A DNA stretch of 64,000 nucleotides, taken from NCBI RefSeq assembly GCF_023617245.1, contig NZ_CP067396.1, positions 4,402,001-4,466,000 on the forward strand, given 5' to 3'. The first letter of the stretch is position 1. Every line of letters starts with the position of its first letter. The notes below the pieces were generated by a model, which was not told the DNA's origin, did not search any database, and saw only the letters and a list, made by a program, of their open reading frames with translations. Source of the stretch: Lysobacter enzymogenes (GTDB lineage: Bacteria; Pseudomonadota; Gammaproteobacteria; Xanthomonadales; Xanthomonadaceae). Below, piece after piece: positions 43,741-52,134 of this stretch. The translations under genes and the position numbers were made by a program.

Positions 43741-43977
43741 GAGGGGCTCTCTCCAGGTCGGCGCGGGACGGGATCGGCGCGAAGGCGATGCCTCGCCGCG
43801 CGGTCGTCGGTGCGCGCCAGTGTAGGCGGCCGTGCGGGATCGGACAACCCGCAAAATCAGGCATTTATCGGCTTTTCTTATGAACGGGCCGAACTGCGGC
43901 GCGCAAGCTCGCGCGGCGCAACGGGGGGACCGTCTGTCGCCAAGGCGAAACGTCGCGGAGCCGGCGGCGCTCGCTGC

Positions 43978-44069
43978 TTTTGTGGGAGGGGCTTCAGCCC
44001 CGACGCTCTTGTTCCAGATCGCCGCGATCAGAGCGAAGAGCATCGGGGCTGAAGCCCCTCCCACAAAAG
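43978..44069. repeat. REP-like palindrome, family A
   Basis: Arms TGTGGGAGGGGCTTCAGCCC and complement, nearly perfect and about 50 nt apart. Otherwise the 43741-44186 gap holds the porin terminator and the promoter side of the upstream gene. Confidence 0.88.
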
Positions 44070-44111
44070 CCGTTCTCATGGGACCCATCACCTAGGGCCC
44101 TGTCCCACAGA

Positions 44112-44143
44112 CAAAAAAGAAGCCCGGCACGAGGCCGGGCTTC
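44112..44143 (-). terminator. Rho-independent terminator of OmpA-family gene 1
   Basis: A 10-bp stem GAAGCCCGGC / GCCGGGCTTC, loop ACGAG, followed on the minus strand by TTTTTT. It lies 43 nt after the stop. Confidence 0.9.
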
Positions 44144-44186
44144 TTCGTATCGCTACGCGGGCCGCGAACGGCCCGCGCTACGCCGC

Positions 44187-45266
44187 TTAGTTCTGAGCGT
44201 TGAGCTCGGTGCGGCGGTTCTTCTCGCTCTTGCAGCCCGGCAGCGTCTGCGCGGTGCTCTCCAGCGGACGGCTCTCGCCGTAGCCGACCGGACCCGCCAG
44301 GCGACCGGCGTCGACGCCGTTGCTGGTCAGGAAGTCGTACACGGCCTTGGCGCGGCGCTCGGACAGCTTCTGGTTGTAAGCATCCTTACCGCACAGGTCG
44401 GTGTGACCGGCGACTTCGACGCGCAGGCTCGGGTTGCGCTTCAGGATCTCGGCGGCCTCGTTGAGGATGGCCACGGCGTCCGGACGCAGGGTCGCCTTGT
44501 CGAAATCGAAGTTCACGCCCTTCAGGTCGATCGAGACCGGAACCGGGCAGCCGTCCGGACCGATGGTCTGGCCAGCCTGCGAGTTCGGGCACTTGTCGTC
44601 GCAGTTGTTCACGCCGTCGCCGTCGTCGTCCTTATCGGCGCAGCCCTGCTCCACGACCGGAGCCGGGGCGACCGCAGCGACGGGCTCCGGACCCAGCGGG
44701 ACCACGATGCCGACCGAAGCCAGCACGTCGCCGAACCAGTCTTCCTTCGAAGCGTTGACGCTCTGGTCGTCGAAGTCGGCGCGGTAGGCCAGCTCGGTGC
44801 GGATGCCGACGCGGCCCAGGTCGCCCTGGATACCGACGCCGACCTTGGCGGCGAAGTTGCCGTCCTTACGGTCGGCCGGCGAGTTCGGCGACGGAATGAA
44901 GTATTCCTCTTCCGAACGCTGGTAGCCGATGCCGGCCAGCAGGTAGGGGTTCCAGTTGCGGCCGTCGGTGACGAAGTGGCGGCGCAGGTCCAGCGAGATG
45001 CCGTACTGGCTCCAGTTGGCGTCCTGGTTGGCGTCGAACTTCGGGTTCTGGTAGTTCAGCTCGCCGTCGAGCGACCAGTTCTTGTTGAGGAACTTGCCCA
45101 GGCCGATCGCACCGAACGGAGCGTTGCGGGTGCCGCGGTCGTTGTCCTGGATGTTCATGCCGGCGGCGCCGGTCAGGTACCAACGGTCATCGAAATCCTG
45201 CGCGCTGGCCACCTGCGAGAAAGCCAAGCCCGCCAGCAAAGCGGTGCTCAACATACGGATCTTCAT
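44187..45266 (-). CDS. OmpA family outer-membrane protein, copy 1
   Basis: 359 aa. Signal peptide (MKIRMLSTALLAGLAFSQVA), N-terminal 8-strand barrel (about residues 25-190), a linker with calcium-binding TSP type-3-like motif (DKDDDGDGVNNCDDKCPN), and a C-terminal OmpA domain binding peptidoglycan (VNFDFDKATLRPDA, HTDLCGKDAYNQKLSERRA, NRRTEL). It tethers the outer membrane to the wall. AGGAG 7 nt before the ATG. It is about 90% identical over most of its length to the gene at 45681, from which it differs mainly in the signal peptide and linker. Confidence 0.95.
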   Translation of the reverse strand: MKIRMLSTALLAGLAFSQVASAQDFDDRWYLTGAAGMNIQDNDRGTRNAPFGAIGLGKFLNKNWSLDGELNYQNPKFDANQDANWSQYGISLDLRRHFVTDGRNWNPYLLAGIGYQRSEEEYFIPSPNSPADRKDGNFAAKVGVGIQGDLGRVGIRTELAYRADFDDQSVNASKEDWFGDVLASVGIVVPLGPEPVAAVAPAPVVEQGCADKDDDGDGVNNCDDKCPNSQAGQTIGPDGCPVPVSIDLKGVNFDFDKATLRPDAVAILNEAAEILKRNPSLRVEVAGHTDLCGKDAYNQKLSERRAKAVYDFLTSNGVDAGRLAGPVGYGESRPLESTAQTLPGCKSEKNRRTELNAQN

Positions 45267-45680
45267 TTGTAACTCCTTCAGATCGATCGGAACGGGGGGT
45301 AGATCGGGACTGTGTGATCGGGACAGTCTTCTGCGGCGCTGACTCTATGGCAGAGACACTTTCAGCACTGGCACGAGCCAAGGGCCGCGGTCACTGGCGG
45401 GGGGATCATACACTGTCAAGAAGATTGTTAATACCACTTAACGTAGTTCAGGCGGGCCAGAACCAGTGCGTGATTTAACGCGTCCACAGTTATTGCGCAC
45501 ACATCGGAGTGGCCGGGCCGACGAACGGTCGAGCATTGCGGGGAAACTGCGGCGCAGTTCCTGATTCGCGCCGCTCATCGGCAAACCAGTCCTTACATAA
45601 ATAAGGAGCCCGGCGCGGGGCCGGGCTCCCGGATATCGCCTGCCGCGGGCCGGAAGGCCCGTGGCGGAACTCGCGTCCGA
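45267..45680. other. Promoter-bearing spacer between the two OmpA genes
   Basis: No gene. An unusually AT-rich patch (45405-45455, including TTGACA and TATGAT on the minus strand but not correctly spaced) probably holds the promoter of copy 1. A terminator for copy 2 lies at the far end. Confidence 0.5.
45605..45629 (-). terminator. Rho-independent terminator of OmpA-family gene 2
   Basis: Stem GGAGCCCGGC / GCCGGGCTCC, followed on the minus strand by TTATTTATG. The stem sequence is nearly the same as that of copy 1, so it was duplicated with the gene. Confidence 0.85.
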
Positions 45681-46760
45681 TCAGTTCTGGACGTTGAGCT
45701 CGGTGCGGCGGTTCTTCTCGCTCTTGCAGCCCGGCAGCGTCTGCGAGGTCTGCTCCAGCGGGCGGCTCTCGCCGTAGCCGATCGGGCCGTTGAGGCGGCC
45801 GGCATCGACGCCGTTGCTGGTCAGGTAGTCGTAGGCGGCCTTGGCGCGGCGCTCGGACAGCTTCTGGTTGTAAGCGTCCTTGCCGCACAGGTCGGTGTGA
45901 CCGGCGACTTCGACCTTCAGCTCGGGATAGCGCTTCAGGATTTCGGTGGCCTCGTTGAGGATGGCCACGGCGTCCGGACGCAGGGTCGCCTTGTCGAAGT
46001 CGAAGTTCACGCCCTTCAGGTCGATGGTGACCGGAACCGGGCAGCCGTCCGGACCGATGGTCTGGCCAGCCTGCGAGTTCGGGCACTTGTCGTCGCAGTT
46101 GTTCACGCCGTCGCCGTCGTCGTCCTTGTCGGCGCAGCCGGCCTGCACCGGCGGCGGCGCGACGACCGGAGCGGCCGGTTCCGGACCCAGCGGCACCACG
46201 ATGCCGACCGAGGCCAGCACGTCGCCGAACCAGTCTTCCTGCGGCGCGTTGACGCTCTGGTCGTCGAAGTCGGCGCGGTAGGCCAGCTCGGTGCGGATGC
46301 CGACGCGACCCAGGTCGCCCTGGATGCCGACGCCGACCTTGGCGGCGAAGTTGCCGTCCTTGCGGTTGCCCGGCGACAGCGGCGACGGAATGAAGTACTC
46401 CTCTTCCGAGCGCTGGTAACCCAGGCCCATCAGGATGTACGGGTTCCAGTTGCGGCCGTCGGTGACGAAGTGGCGGCGCAGGTCCAGCGAGAGGCCGTAC
46501 TGGCTCCAGTTGGCGTCCTGGTTGGCGTCGAACTTCGGGTTCTGATAGTTCAGTTCGCCGTCCAGCGACCAATTCTTGTTCAGGAACTTGCCGAGGCCGA
46601 TCGCGCCGAACGGCGCGTTGCGGGTGCCGCGGTCGTTGTCCTGGATGTTCATGCCGGCAGCGCCGGTGAGGTACCAACGGTCGTCGAAGTCCTGGGCGCT
46701 GGCGACTTGCGCGAGGCTCAGGCCACCCAGCAGGGCGGCGCAGAGGAGTTTCTTATTCAT
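45681..46760 (-). CDS. OmpA family outer-membrane protein, copy 2
   Basis: 359 aa, the same architecture as copy 1: signal peptide MNKKLLCAALLGGLSLAQVA, barrel, TSP type-3 motif (DKDDDGDGVNNCDDKCPN), OmpA peptidoglycan domain. Linker reads PAAPVVAPPPVQAGC versus PVAAVAPAPVVEQGC in copy 1. AGGAG lies 8 nt upstream of the ATG. Separate promoter and terminator for each copy suggest they can be regulated differently. The copies are close enough for recombination. Confidence 0.95.
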   Translation of the reverse strand: MNKKLLCAALLGGLSLAQVASAQDFDDRWYLTGAAGMNIQDNDRGTRNAPFGAIGLGKFLNKNWSLDGELNYQNPKFDANQDANWSQYGLSLDLRRHFVTDGRNWNPYILMGLGYQRSEEEYFIPSPLSPGNRKDGNFAAKVGVGIQGDLGRVGIRTELAYRADFDDQSVNAPQEDWFGDVLASVGIVVPLGPEPAAPVVAPPPVQAGCADKDDDGDGVNNCDDKCPNSQAGQTIGPDGCPVPVTIDLKGVNFDFDKATLRPDAVAILNEATEILKRYPELKVEVAGHTDLCGKDAYNQKLSERRAKAAYDYLTSNGVDAGRLNGPIGYGESRPLEQTSQTLPGCKSEKNRRTELNVQN

Positions 46761-46945
46761 CTTCTAGCTCCTGTTTCTTTAGAAAGGAAACCGCGTCTGC
46801 GAGGTTCTACCGTTCAGGACGGCCGCCTGGACGACGCCGACCCGCGCAGGTTAGGTTTGCCAACGTGAAAGCGGTGTTAACAACCGTCTAACATTCGAGC
46901 CGGTTCCATGAATACCGGGACCCGGTCGCAATTCGTTCATAAAAG

Positions 46946-46977
46946 AAGTGCAGTTCCATTCAGCTGGAACTGCACTT
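46946..46977 (-). terminator. Rho-independent terminator of prpD
   Basis: Perfect 13-bp stem AAGTGCAGTTCCA / TGGAACTGCACTT with loop TTCAGC, followed on the minus strand by CTTCTTTT. Unlike the other terminators here, it has low GC. Confidence 0.85.
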
Positions 46978-47030
46978 ATGAAGTGCTAATCCGGCGCCCG
47001 ATGCCGGGCGCCCGGATCAGCCCGCGGCGA

Positions 47031-48488
47031 TCACTCGCCCTGACGCACGAACAGGCCCATGAACTCGGTCACCGGCAGCGCTTCGAGCTCGGCCGGGTTG
47101 TTGGCCAGGGCCAGCAGGCGCTCGGCCTGGGCGGCCGGCAGCTTGGCGCGGATCGCGGCCTCGAACTTGGCCATCAGCACCGGGATGCCCTCGGCGCGGC
47201 GCTTGCGGTGGCCGATCGGGAAGTCGATCGAGACCTTGTCGGTCGAGGTGCCGTCCTTGAAGAACACCTGCACCGAGTTGCCGATGTAGCGCTTGTCGGG
47301 GTCGAAGTAGTCCTTGGTGAACTGCTCGTTCTCCTTCACCACCATCTTGTCGCGCAGGGCGTCGATGCGCGGATCGGCGGCGACGGCATCGACGTAGTCG
47401 TCGGCGGTCAGGCGGCCGAAGATCAGCGGCACGGCGACCATGTACTGCAGGCAGTGGTCGCGGTCGGCGTAGTTGGCCAGCGGGCCGGTCTTGTCGATGA
47501 TGCGCACGCCGGCTTCCTGGGTTTCCAGTTCGACGCGTTCGACCTGGTCGAGCTTGTCCTTGACCTGCTCGTGCAGCTTCATCGCGCACTCGACCGCGGT
47601 CTGGGCGTGGAACTCGGCCGGGAACGAGATCTTGAACAGCACGTTCTCCATCACGTAGCTGCCGAACGGACGCTCGAACTCGAACTGCTTGCCCTTGAAG
47701 GCGATGTCGTAGAAGCCCCAGGTCTTGACCGACAGCGCGCTCGGGTAGCCGACCACGCCCTTGTTGGCGTTGAGCGCGTGGGTCACGGCGCGGCGGCAGG
47801 CGTCGCCGGCAGCCCAGCTCTTGCGCGGGCCGGTGTTGGGAGCGTGGCGGTAGGTGCGCAGCACGCCGTTGTCGATCCACGAGTGCGAGACCGCGGTGAC
47901 GATCTCGTCCTTGCCGCCGCCGAGCATCTGGGTGGTGACCGCGGTCGAGGCCAGGCGGACCAGGATCACGTGGTCGAGGCCGACCCGGTTGAACGAATTC
48001 TTGAGCGCGTAGCCGCCCTGGATCTCATGCGCCTTGATCGCGTGGCCGAGCACGTCGCGCACGGTCATGGCCTTGCCGCCTTCGGCCTCGGCCTTGCGGC
48101 CCAGGTAGTCGGCCACGCCGAGGATCGCGCCGAGGTTGTCGGACGGGTGGCCCCACTCGGCCGCCAGCCAGGTGTCGTTGAAGTCGAGCCAGCGGATCTG
48201 CACGCCGATGTTGTAGGCGGCCTGGACCGGGTCGAGCTGGTAGGCGGTGAACGGCACCCGCGCGCCGCCCTTCATCTCGCCGCCGGGGACCAGCGGGCCG
48301 AGGTGCTTGAGGCATTCCTTGTGGTCCATCGCCAGCGCCGCGCAGGCCAGCGAGTCCAGCAGCATGTAGCGGGCGGTGTCGTAGGCTTCCTTCGAGTCGA
48401 TCTGGTAGTCGGCGACGTAGTCGGCGATGTCGACCATCGGCTTGTCGGGGTCGGGGCGGACGGTCGAACGGATGTCGAAGTGGCTCAT
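47031..48488 (-). CDS. prpD: 2-methylcitrate dehydratase, MmgE/PrpD family
   Basis: 485 aa, full length. It removes water from 2-methylcitrate in the methylcitrate cycle of propionate breakdown. Family signatures: VADYVADYQIDS, CAALAMDHKEC, DFNDTWLAAEWGHPSDN, HEIQGGYALKN, VKTWGFYDIAFKG. prpB, prpC and a regulator are not adjacent; the neighbours are a porin and a dioxygenase, so it stands alone here. Weak Shine-Dalgarno before the ATG. Confidence 0.93.
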   Translation of the reverse strand: MSHFDIRSTVRPDPDKPMVDIADYVADYQIDSKEAYDTARYMLLDSLACAALAMDHKECLKHLGPLVPGGEMKGGARVPFTAYQLDPVQAAYNIGVQIRWLDFNDTWLAAEWGHPSDNLGAILGVADYLGRKAEAEGGKAMTVRDVLGHAIKAHEIQGGYALKNSFNRVGLDHVILVRLASTAVTTQMLGGGKDEIVTAVSHSWIDNGVLRTYRHAPNTGPRKSWAAGDACRRAVTHALNANKGVVGYPSALSVKTWGFYDIAFKGKQFEFERPFGSYVMENVLFKISFPAEFHAQTAVECAMKLHEQVKDKLDQVERVELETQEAGVRIIDKTGPLANYADRDHCLQYMVAVPLIFGRLTADDYVDAVAADPRIDALRDKMVVKENEQFTKDYFDPDKRYIGNSVQVFFKDGTSTDKVSIDFPIGHRKRRAEGIPVLMAKFEAAIRAKLPAAQAERLLALANNPAELEALPVTEFMGLFVRQGE

Positions 48489-48694
48489 GGGCGAAAGGCC
48501 TGCGGTGAGAGAGCCCGCTATTTTGCCAGACCGCGAAGACGCGGCGGACCGCCGGGGTATGGAAGCGGCGAGGCGGCTCCGATGTGGCGTGAGTCAACAA
48601 TCGACCTTCCCAGCCGCGATTGCCGACGGCTGCGGAACGATCAGGCGCGCAGGCGCGGCTTGGAAATCGCCGGGGCGAGGATCACCCTTGCGCC

Positions 48695-49486
48695 ATGGAC
48701 ATTCCCACCCGCCTGCCGACCCTGTTCCTTTCGCACGGCTCGCCGATGCTGGCGCTGGAGGATTCGCCCGCCGGGCGCTTCCTCGACGCGCTCGGCCAGC
48801 AGCTGCCGTGGCCGCGCGCGATCGTGATCGCCTCGGCCCACTTCATGACCGACCGGCCGATGGTCGGCGGCTACGAGCGGCCGCACACCGTGCACGACTT
48901 CGGCGGGTTCCCGCAGCCGCTGTACCAGATCCAGTACGCCGCTCCCGGCCAGCCGCGGCTGGCCGAACAAGTGACCGCGCGCCTGGCCGACGCCGGGCTC
49001 AACCCCAAGCTGCGCGACAACCACGGCCTCGACCACGGCGTGTGGGTGCCGTTGCGGCGCATGTACCCGCAGGCCGACATCGCGGTGGTGCCGTTGTCGG
49101 TGCAGCCCTACGGCACGGCGGCGCAGCACTACGCCGTCGGCCGGGCGCTGTCGGCGTTGCGCGACGAAGGCGTGCTGGTGATCGGCTCGGGCGGCTTCGT
49201 GCACAACCTGGGCGACCTAGACTGGAGCCACCGCGACGCGCCGATGCCGGACTGGGCGGCGGAGTTCGCCGGCTGGATGCACGCCAAGCTGGCCGCGGGC
49301 GACCGCGAGGCCCTGCTCGACTGGCAAGCGCAGGCGCCGCACGCGCGCCGCGCGCATCCGACCGTGGAGCACCTGATGCCGCTGTTCGTCGCCCTCGGCG
49401 CGGCCGGCGCCGAGCCGACGGTGCGCACGATCCATCGCTCGCACGAGATGGGTTCGTTGGCGCTGGACGCGTTCGCGTTCGATTGA
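48695..49486 (+). CDS. DODA-type extradiol aromatic ring-opening dioxygenase
   Basis: 263 aa, a LigB-superfamily class III dioxygenase of the YgiD/4,5-DOPA-dioxygenase group. Iron ligands: His in FLSHGSP (residue 14), His in IASAHF and HGLDHGVW, and His in GSGGFVHNLGDL. It opens catechol-like rings using ferrous iron. The natural substrate is unknown. The ATG at 48695 fits the family start (PTLFLSHGSPM). Divergent from prpD. Confidence 0.9.
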   Translation: MDIPTRLPTLFLSHGSPMLALEDSPAGRFLDALGQQLPWPRAIVIASAHFMTDRPMVGGYERPHTVHDFGGFPQPLYQIQYAAPGQPRLAEQVTARLADAGLNPKLRDNHGLDHGVWVPLRRMYPQADIAVVPLSVQPYGTAAQHYAVGRALSALRDEGVLVIGSGGFVHNLGDLDWSHRDAPMPDWAAEFAGWMHAKLAAGDREALLDWQAQAPHARRAHPTVEHLMPLFVALGAAGAEPTVRTIHRSHEMGSLALDAFAFD

Positions 49487-49602
49487 AGGCGGGCGTCGCG
49501 TCGCTTCCGGCGTGCCATCCGTTCGCCGCGCGGTTGCGGTCGCCGGCTGGGCGATGCGCGAGCTGCGCCTACGACAAGACGAGCACGACGCCACCACACC
49601 TC

Positions 49603-49650
49603 GTCATTCCGGCGAAAGCCGGAACCCATTTCGCTGTTGCTGTTGCTGTT
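49603..49650. repeat. Family C REP left arm joined to GCTGTT hexamers
   Basis: GTCATTCCGGCGAAAGCCGG is followed by three GCTGTT units. Its right partner is on the other side of the IS element (50965-50997). The remainder of the spacer is composite repeat copy 3. Confidence 0.85.
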
Positions 49651-49691
49651 CGCTTTGACGCAACCCCAAGCGAAGCACACGTCCCGCAGCC

Positions 49692-49797
49692 CCGGAGGGC
49701 GTGCGCATGGATGCGCACGCGCGCCATGGGGCAGGATGCCCCTTATGGCGCGGCCCCGCGCCCCTTTCGAGCCATAGTGGCTCTTGATCCGAAAAAT
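49692..49797 (+). repeat. Composite palindromic repeat, copy 3 (truncated)
   Basis: Same orientation as copy 1, from CCGGAGGGCGTGCGCATGGA to the GTGGCTCTTGAT palindrome; the CTTTCTTTG part is missing because similarity stops a few bases before the IS30 end. Confidence 0.82.
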
Positions 49798-49810
49798 ATA
49801 AGGGGCGGAG

Positions 49811-50872
49811 TCAAGGTCCAAGTGCATCACCCTGCGCCCGCGGGTTTTTGAGTTCCTCATAGAGCACCTCAACGGGCGAGCGCCTGCCCAGGCTACGACG
49901 GGGGCGGTTGTTCATTTCCCACGCCACCTCCTTGAGCCGCTGCGCAGAATGCACCGACAGATCGGTTCCCTTGGGGAAGTATTGCCGCAACAAACCGTTG
50001 GTGTTTTCGCAGGTTCCGCGTTGCCACGGACTATGGGGGTCGGCGAAGTAGATCGCTAAACCGGTGCGTTCGCTCAACTGCCGATGAGATGCCATTTCCT
50101 TGCCCTGGTCGTAGGTCAAGGTCTTCTTCAAACTTTCCGGCACGCCTTCGAACGCCGAGCTGAAGGCCTCCAGCACCGTGTGCGCGGTCGCGTCGGCGAG
50201 CTTGACCAACTTGACGTACAAGATGCGGCGGCAGACCAATACCCCAATCGCCGAGCGATTGTGCGCGCCCACGATCAGGTCGCCCTTCCAATGCCCCGGC
50301 ATCAGGCGCTCATGCGCCGCCGGCGGCCGCAGGCGGATGTTGGGTAGATCCGGCAGATGGCCGCGGGTGTCGCTTCCCTGGCGCGTGCGGCGGCCGGACT
50401 TGCGCCCCTGCCGCAGCAGACGGGTCACCTGACGGCGCAATTCGCCGCGCGGCATCGCATAAATCGCGGTATAGATCGTTTCGTGCGACACGCGCAGCCA
50501 GGGCCGGTCCGGGTACAGATCCCGCAGTTTGTCGGCAATCTGTTGCGGCGACCAGCACCGTTCCAGCCAATAGCGCACGCGTCGCCACAGCACGGTGTCG
50601 CGTCGCAGCTTGCGGCGCACCCGCGCCCGTCGCCGCAGTCGCTGGGCCCGCCGGCCCGCCCGGGTCGCATCGTAGCCAGGGTCGAAACGGGGGCGTCCGC
50701 GCAGCGGCGGGCCCGAATGGGACCGAAATCCATTACGGCGCAACTCGCGAGCGATGGTGCTTTGCGCCCGACCCAACGTCTGGGCGATTTGCCGTCCGCT
50801 CGCCCCTTGGGCGATCAAGACCATAATGGCCCCGCGCTCTTCTGCGCTCAGATGCGAATACTGCTGACCCAT
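49811..50872 (-). CDS. IS30 family transposase
   Basis: 353 aa. N-terminal helix-turn-helix (HLSAEERGAIMVLIAQGASG, STIARELRRNG), then a DDE integrase-like core with catalytic Asp in GHWKGDLIVG, Asp in TYDQGKEMASH and Glu in QRGTCENTNGLLRQ. Full length with all three acidic residues, so probably active. The stop codon is TGA at 49811, 7 nt beyond the IS end that I infer from the terminal repeats, so the last codons and stop come from the flank. Confidence 0.93.
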   Translation of the reverse strand: MGQQYSHLSAEERGAIMVLIAQGASGRQIAQTLGRAQSTIARELRRNGFRSHSGPPLRGRPRFDPGYDATRAGRRAQRLRRRARVRRKLRRDTVLWRRVRYWLERCWSPQQIADKLRDLYPDRPWLRVSHETIYTAIYAMPRGELRRQVTRLLRQGRKSGRRTRQGSDTRGHLPDLPNIRLRPPAAHERLMPGHWKGDLIVGAHNRSAIGVLVCRRILYVKLVKLADATAHTVLEAFSSAFEGVPESLKKTLTYDQGKEMASHRQLSERTGLAIYFADPHSPWQRGTCENTNGLLRQYFPKGTDLSVHSAQRLKEVAWEMNNRPRRSLGRRSPVEVLYEELKNPRAQGDALGP

Positions 50873-50903
50873 TCACAGTGCCTCACTGAGGTGATGCACT
50901 TGA
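49818..50903. mobile_element. IS30-family insertion sequence, about 1086 bp
   Basis: Inverted ends share CAAGTGCATCACC (49819-49831 and 50890-50902). The trinucleotide GGT is directly repeated at 49815-49817 and 50904-50906, consistent with a 3-bp IS30 target duplication. The element lies in a composite repeat, splitting it from its right REP arm. Boundaries are inferred to within one or two bases. Confidence 0.8.
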
Positions 50904-50934
50904 GGTTAGAGACCAGCTACGTCCAAGCCGAAGA

Positions 50935-50997
<63 letters not shown>

Positions 50998-51117
50998 AGG
51001 CTGGGTGGTTTCAGCGCGAAGGGAGATGCGCAGCCGCGGCTTCCGCAACTTCCACAGAAAAGCGAAGGCCCACGCAGCAGCGATACCCATGCCGCAATTG
51101 GCGACCGCAACTTGCGC

Positions 51118-52032
51118 TCAAACCTCGCGCTCCCACGGCGGCACGTCGCCGAAAGACTCGGCCATGAAATCGATGAACGCGCGCACGCGCAGCGGAACGT
51201 AGCGCCGTTGCGGCATCACCGCGTGGATCGCGGTATCGGGCAGGCGGTGCTTGGGCAGGACCTGCACCAGGCGGCCCGCGCGCAAGTCCTCGTGCACGTG
51301 CCAGACCGAGAAGTGGGCGATACCGAGGCCGGCGATCGCAGCGTCGCGCAGGACTTCGCCGAAATTGCTTTCCAGCCGCCCGTTGACCCGCACCACGCTC
51401 TCGCGCCCGGCGGCGTCGAGCACGCGCCAGTTCTCCATCCGCCCTTGCGCGCCGACCAGCAGCAGGCATTCGTGCCCGGTCAGGTCCTGCGGCGCGCGCG
51501 GGGCGCCGTAGCGGCGCAGGTAGTCGGGCGAGCAGGCCAGCACCCGGCGGTTGTTGGCGAGTTTGCGCGCGACCAGGTTGGAGTCGTCGAGCCTGCCGAT
51601 GCGGATCGCCAGGTCCATGCCGGCGGCGATCAGGTCCAGGTTTTCGTCGCTGAGGTTCACGCTCAGCCGCACCAGCGGATAACGGCGCTGGAATTCGGGC
51701 AGCAACGGCGACAGGTACAGGCGGCCGAACGCGGCCGAGGTGGTCACCCGCAGTTGCCCGGCCGGCTCGCTGCCGGCGCGGCGCAGGTCGTCGGTCAGGC
51801 CTTCGAGTTCCTCGATCAGGGCGCGGCCGCGCTCGGCCAGGGCCAGGCCCTCGGCGGTGGCGTGCAGCTGGCGCGTGGTCCGGTGCAGCAGGCGCACGCC
51901 GAGGTCGCGCTCCAGGCGCTTGAGCCGCTGGCTGGCCACCGCCGCCGACAGGTCCAGGCTGCGCGCGGCGGCGCTGATCGAGCCCAGGTCCAGGACGCGC
52001 AGGAACAGGTTCAGGTCGGCGATCCGGTCCAT
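51118..52032 (-). CDS. LysR family transcriptional regulator
   Basis: 304 aa from the ATG at 52032; a TTG at 52044 would add four residues. N-terminal helix-turn-helix (DLGSISAAARSLDLSAAVAS, about residues 15-34), then the substrate-binding domain with two lobes (LRVTTSAAFGRLYLSPLLPE, AGMDLAIRIGRLDDSNLVAR). It belongs to the group typically divergent from the transporter or enzyme it controls. Here the divergent gene is an MFS efflux-type transporter, a likely target. Confidence 0.9.
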   Translation of the reverse strand: MDRIADLNLFLRVLDLGSISAAARSLDLSAAVASQRLKRLERDLGVRLLHRTTRQLHATAEGLALAERGRALIEELEGLTDDLRRAGSEPAGQLRVTTSAAFGRLYLSPLLPEFQRRYPLVRLSVNLSDENLDLIAAGMDLAIRIGRLDDSNLVARKLANNRRVLACSPDYLRRYGAPRAPQDLTGHECLLLVGAQGRMENWRVLDAAGRESVVRVNGRLESNFGEVLRDAAIAGLGIAHFSVWHVHEDLRAGRLVQVLPKHRLPDTAIHAVMPQRRYVPLRVRAFIDFMAESFGDVPPWEREV

Positions 52033-52045
52033 GGGGATTTTCAAT

Positions 52046-52057
52046 TTTCAGTTGAAA
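52046..52057. promoter_or_regulatory. Candidate LysR operator in the divergent spacer
   Basis: TTTCAGTTGAAA carries inverted arms TTTCA/TGAAA, 13 bp from the LysR start, in the spacer shared with the MFS gene. AT-rich against the GC-rich background. Confidence 0.4.
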
Positions 52058-52134
52058 GTGATTCGCCATCCTGCGGGTTTTTCGACAAGATGCAACGGCC
52101 CAGACTGGCGCATCTTTCTTCCCGGATGCGTCCC

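Noticed and set aside
44187..46760. OmpA duplication as an assembly artefact
   Set aside because: The copies differ at many positions, including signal peptides, linkers, spacers and promoters, so they are distinct genes.
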